Part shown: piece after piece, positions 17,980 to 20,910 of the stretch
Layout of the letters: each line of letters begins with the position of its first letter
How positions within the stretch are numbered: the stretch's first letter is position 1
Assembly: GCA_049999725.1 (NCBI GenBank)
Contig: JBNGIS010006617.1
Span: forward strand, 1 to 20,910
Reading direction: 5' to 3'
Source: Haplomitrium mnioides
Taxonomy: Eukaryota > Marchantiophyta > Haplomitriopsida > Calobryales
Length of the DNA stretch: 20,910 nucleotides
The notes under the pieces: model-generated
Databases searched by the model: none
Told to the model about the DNA's origin: nothing
The model's input: only the letters and a program-made list of their open reading frames with translations
Translations under genes and position numbers: made by a program

Positions 17980-18800
17980 TAATGATAGATGATATTTTGA
18001 AAGAGTTTGCGGATGTGTTTCCGAAGGATTTTCCAAAGGGGTTATCAGACGATCGAGGAATGCCTTTTCCAATTGAGTTGATATCGGAAAGCACTCCTTA
18101 TAATCGACTTATATATCGGCTATCACCACAAGAATTAGAGGAGCTTCGAAAGACATTTATGAATCTTGTTAATAAGGATTTCATTCAACACAATACTTCT
18201 CCTTGGGGATCTTCGGTATTCTTTGTACCAAAGAAAGATGGTGGATTTTGTCTTTGTATAGATTATCGAGGATTGAACAATCAAACAGTGAAGAATGCCC
18301 ATCTTCTACCTCGCATTGATGATTTTTTTGATCAATTGAATGGTGCACGATTCTTTTCTAAGTTGGATCTTCAAAGTGACTATTGGCAAATTCCAATCAA
18401 GCCAAGTGATGTACCAAAGACAGCTTTTCGCACAAGGTATGGGCATTTTGAGTGGAAAGTTCTTACATTTGGTCTTATTAATGCTTCGACGATATTTATG
18501 GATCAAATGGATCGAGTTTTTGATGGGCTAATGGATAAGTTAGTGTTGGTATTTTTAGATGATATCTTTATCTTTAGTAAAAGTGAAGTTGAGCATAGTG
18601 CTCATTTGAAGGAGGTACTACAACGACTACGCAATTGGAAGTTTTATTGCAAGAAGTCTAAGTTTGAGTCTTGGAAGCAAGAGGTGACTTATCTAGGGCA
18701 TAAAGTGTCTACGGATGGCATCAAGATGGAGGAAGAGAAAATTAAGGTTATTGCAGAGTAACCAACACCGAATGATGCAAAGGATGTTTGAGCTTTTAAT
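17980..18800 (+). pseudogene. Chromovirus reverse transcriptase, degenerate
   Basis: This enzyme copies the element RNA into DNA in the particle. It is mostly intact in one frame up to the TAA at 18759. Motifs in order: FPIELISESTPYNRL-like entry region, SPWGSSVFFVPKKDGGF, CIDYRGLNNQTVKN, then FFSKLDLQSDYWQI (catalytic Asp at 18366), AFRTRYGHFEW, FGLINAS (the family has FGLTNAP), and VFLDDIFIFSK with the catalytic Asp pair at 18558-18563, then YLGHKVSTDGI. The catalytic triad is therefore retained, unlike in the other enzymes. The stop at 18759 lies where the family has Trp before P-T-P. A further TGA at 18789 precedes the thumb/connection segment. Confidence 0.95.
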
Positions 18801-19330
18801 GGATTAGCAAGTTTTTATCAAAGATTCATTTATTACTATGCTTATATTGTTGCATCGCTTACGGATTTACTAGGGAAGGATGCAAAGTTAAAATGGACGA
18901 CCAAGAAGCAAGTGGCATTTCAACAACTCAAGGATGCAGTGACATCTCATCCAATTCTACAACCATATGATCTAAAGAGGATTTGTATAGTTGATTTTGA
19001 TGCTTCTAATTTTGCTATTGGAGCAGTTTTACAACAAGAGTTTGAGGATGGACTTCATCCAATTGTATTCATGTCACGCCGATTGAATGTAGCGGAGAGA
19101 AATTATTCTGCAAGAGATTGAGAGCAATTAGCAATGATTTATGCTACCAAGATGTGGAGACACACTATCTTTTGGTCAAACATGTACTTATGCGCACATA
19201 CCACAAGCCATTTCTTCAAGCAATCCACTTGCAAAATATGACAAGTCGTCATCATCAATGGGAAGATCAATTACAACTCTTTGATTTCAAGTTGGAGTAC
19301 AAGCCAGGAAGGTTCCACACTATTTCTAAT
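18801..19330 (+). pseudogene. Chromovirus RNase H region, degenerate
   Basis: RNase H removes the RNA strand of the hybrid. FNGLASFYQRFIYYY precedes it in the connection. The first acidic residue is in IVDFDASNFAIGAVL (Asp codon 18999). The second is in ARD-stop-EQLAMIYA, where the TGA at 19119 breaks the frame. The third lies in RTYHKPF: Tyr (TAC at 19199) stands where the family has the Asp of T-D-H-K-P, one G-to-T change. A dinucleotide repeat CACAC at 19161-19165 changes the frame inside W-R-H-Y-L-L, consistent with a two-base AC duplication. The domain is then followed in the new frame by LEYKPGRFHTISNALSR, the usual junction to integrase. Confidence 0.88.
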
Positions 19331-20660
19331 GCATTGTCTCGAAGAATAGATCATCGAATAAATGCACTAGAGATAGTGAATGCTAGTATATTGCATCTTG
19401 ATGAAGCAACCAATGACAGCTTTCAACAAAAGTTACAAGAAGACGTCTTTTTTACTCTTGTTAGAGCACGTTTGGAGGTCCAAGATAGTGAGTATCATAC
19501 CTTTTCCATTCGGGATGGTATTCTCTATCAAGGCCATCAAATATATGTTCCTCAAGATGATGCACTGCGAATGACATGTTTACAAAAAGCACATGATATT
19601 TCAATTTCTAGGCATCTTGGAGTAGACAAGACTATGGAGTTGCTTCAACAAATTTGTTGGTGGCCAAACCTAGCTTGAGATGTTTGTGGCTTTGTTTGTT
19701 CTTGTGAAATTAGTCAACAAAAGAAGGCTTCAAATCAAAAACCAGCTGGTCTTCTGCAACCATTATCGATTCCTACTGCTCGGTGGAAACATGTAAGTTT
19801 GGATCTTATCACTTTGCTTCCAACCACCATGCCTCATGGGTTTATGGCCATTGTGGTGTTTGTGGATAATCTAAGAAATAAAATTCATCAAGCACCAATA
19901 ATGGATATAGTGGATGCTCCACAATTGGCAAAGATTTATTTTGATATAGTCTTTTGATATCATGGAATGCCAAAGGTTTATTGAGATCCACGATTCACTG
20001 GGAAGTTTTGGCAAGAGTTATTCACACTTTTGGGTACCAAACTATCTATGTCTACGGTGTATCATTCTCAAAAAAATGGGCAAACAGAATGGGCAAATTA
20101 TATTATGGAGGATATGCTTCGAGCATTTATCAATGTTCATCATACAGATTGGGATAGTTTTTTACCGGTTGTAGAGTTTGTATACAACAACTCCAAACAA
20201 GCAAGTACTAGCTTTTCTCCTTTCTTTCTTAATTCTGGTCAACATCCTCTTGTTCCCGATGGTTTGCTTTCTCTTTCATCTTCCAATGTTCCCAATCTTT
20301 CTACCTTTTTATCTCGTTTATCTTTCTCGTTGCAAGATGCCAGAAACCATCTTGTTATTGCTTTGAATCAACAAAAACAATTTGTCGATAAACATCGTCG
20401 TGATTGCTCTTATATTTTAGGTGACCAAGTTATGTTATCCACTCATGATCTTACATTTTCTATAGATACTCAAGTCCGTAAGTTATCTCTTACTTGGATT
20501 GGTCATTTCTCTATTTCTCAGGTTATTTCTCGAGTTACTTATAAACTTGATCTTCCTCTTCATATGAAGATTTATCCCGTGTTCCATGTGTCTAAACTTA
20601 AGCTTTTTGTTCCTAGTCCATGTTTTTTTCCAAATCGTTTTCACCTTCCTCCTCCAGCCA
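19331..20660 (+). pseudogene. Chromovirus integrase, degenerate
   Basis: Integrase inserts the DNA copy. The N-terminal zinc domain reads AHDISISRHLGVDKTMELLQ, then FVCSCEISQQKK: both His are present, but the second Cys of the C-x2-C pair is Ser (AGT at 19712). The TGA at 19676 lies between. In the catalytic core the first Asp is in SLDLITLLPTT (codon 19802). The second Asp region reads KVY-stop-DPRFTGKFW; by comparison with S-D-R-D-P-R-F a Tyr (19979) stands at the catalytic Asp and TGA (19982) at the Arg, and two or three residues are missing before it. The Glu of NGQTEWAN is at 20087. Another TGA is at 19955. From 20030 the frame is open to 20759 and includes the C-terminal domain (GDQVMLSTHDL, FHVSKLKLF). 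Confidence 0.92.
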
Positions 20661-20680
20661 TTGTTCTTGATGATCATGAA

Positions 20681-20875
20681 GAGTTTGAAGTAGACTGCAG
20701 TTTGGCAAAAAGAGTTATCAAACGCGGGCAGCATCAACAAGTTCAATACAAGGTTTTGTAGAAAGGCTATCCACTTCATGATGCTATTTGGGAACCTTCT
20801 TCCAATCTTGAGAATGCTCAAAAAGATATTAAAATTTTTGAAAGTTGCAGCAATGATGAGAACGTCATCGACTAG
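20681..20875 (+). pseudogene. C-terminal chromodomain of the integrase, with stop
   Basis: FEVDCSLAKRVIKRGQHQ, then VQYKVL-stop-KGYPLHD, then AIWEPSSNLENAQ and a terminal helix to the TAG at 20873. This follows the chromodomain pattern (E-x-E-V, Y-x-V-K-W-K-G-Y, A-T-W-E-P). In chromoviruses the domain sits at the end of integrase and is thought to guide insertion to marked chromatin. The TAG at 20759 replaces the Trp of W-K-G-Y, one of the three aromatic cage residues, by one G-to-A change. The frame is otherwise continuous with integrase, and the final stop is at the expected place just before the 3' LTR. Confidence 0.9.
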
Positions 20876-20888
20876 ACGGCAAGGATTA
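20876..20888 (+). other. Polypurine-tract position of the chromovirus
   Basis: ACGGCAAGGATTA lies between the end of pol and the 3' LTR, where plus-strand synthesis is primed. It is only partly purine, fitting general decay; the call is positional. Confidence 0.5.
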
Positions 20889-20910
20889 TGTAATAGTACA
20901 AGCATAAGGT
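20889..20910 (+). repeat. Start of the chromovirus 3' LTR, cut by the window edge
   Basis: The 22 bases match 16300-16321 with one difference (C for T at 20899). The remaining roughly 410 bp should lie outside the window. Confidence 0.9.

Larger units (their letters stand above)
16300..20910 (+). mobile_element. Ty3/Gypsy chromovirus, nearly full length, degenerate
   Basis: The 5' LTR starts TGTAATAGTATAAGCATAAG at 16300. The same 22 bases with one mismatch recur at 20889-20910, where the window cuts the 3' LTR. Between them in order lie a tRNA-iMet primer site, gag, protease, reverse transcriptase, RNase H, integrase, chromodomain and a tract before the 3' LTR. RT before integrase defines Ty3/Gypsy, and the C-terminal chromodomain defines the chromovirus clade. 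Internal length is about 4.16 kb. Reading uses three frames: gag and the start of protease in one, the end of protease through RNase H in a second after a change near 17656, and integrase onward in a third after 19161. About ten internal stops make it non-autonomous. The 5 bp left of the LTR are CTTGG; the partner duplication lies outside the window. Confidence 0.95.

Noticed and set aside
20483-20905. 140-codon minus-strand ORF at the window end
   Set aside because: It is antisense to the integrase C-terminus and chromodomain, which are clearly on the plus strand.
1-20910. tRNA or rRNA genes
   Set aside because: No cloverleaf-like or conserved rRNA segment was seen; the two tRNA-complementary stretches are short primer sites.

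Overview
The window looks like repeat-rich, largely decayed DNA from a land plant with a large genome. The evidence is two plant-type Ty3/Gypsy elements (primer sites matching tRNA-iMet and, probably, tRNA-Asn), a chromodomain-bearing polyprotein, and a relic of a plant non-specific phospholipase C gene. I cannot name the species. I see no intact gene: every recognisable coding region carries in-frame stops or frameshifts, and most stops differ from a sense codon by one C-to-T (or G-to-A) change, as expected for old methylated DNA.

Layout. 1-2221: nothing assignable. About 2222-10151: one element on the minus strand, made of two LTRs of about 3 kb (2222-5184 and 7189-10151) around a 2 kb interior. 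The interior holds a primer-binding site (7163-7180), a broken gag gene (6976 down to 5210) with Retrotrans_gag-like, zinc-knuckle and Glu/Gln-rich regions, and no pol. This is the architecture called TR-GAG: gag-only and dependent on enzymes from elsewhere. Its LTRs are built largely of nested tandem repeats (24 bp; about 118/155 bp combined into 273 bp; 39 bp). The middle array carries a dense run of TTGAC(C/T) W-box cores, all on one strand.

10936-11445: phospholipase C (NPC) pseudogene, plus strand. 12260-12970: degenerate minisatellite built on CATGCGCGCATAGG-like units; related units recur at 15130-15440. 13803 to about 16145, minus strand: a decayed, apparently intron-containing gene whose last exon resembles the C-terminal half of N4/N6 DNA methylases. 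It reads in one frame per exon with plausible splice signals and is the least expected coding relic here.

16300-20910, plus strand: a nearly full-length chromovirus (Ty3/Gypsy). It has a 433-bp 5' LTR, tRNA-iMet primer site, gag, protease, reverse transcriptase, RNase H, integrase, chromodomain and the first 22 bp of the 3' LTR. Its reading frame is broken by about ten internal stops and two frameshifts; several catalytic residues are replaced and the gag zinc knuckle is absent. It lies just upstream of the methylase-like relic, in the opposite orientation.

The genes do not form a pathway; they are independent relics and transposons. Boundaries, repeat counts and motif counts were read by eye without alignment software.
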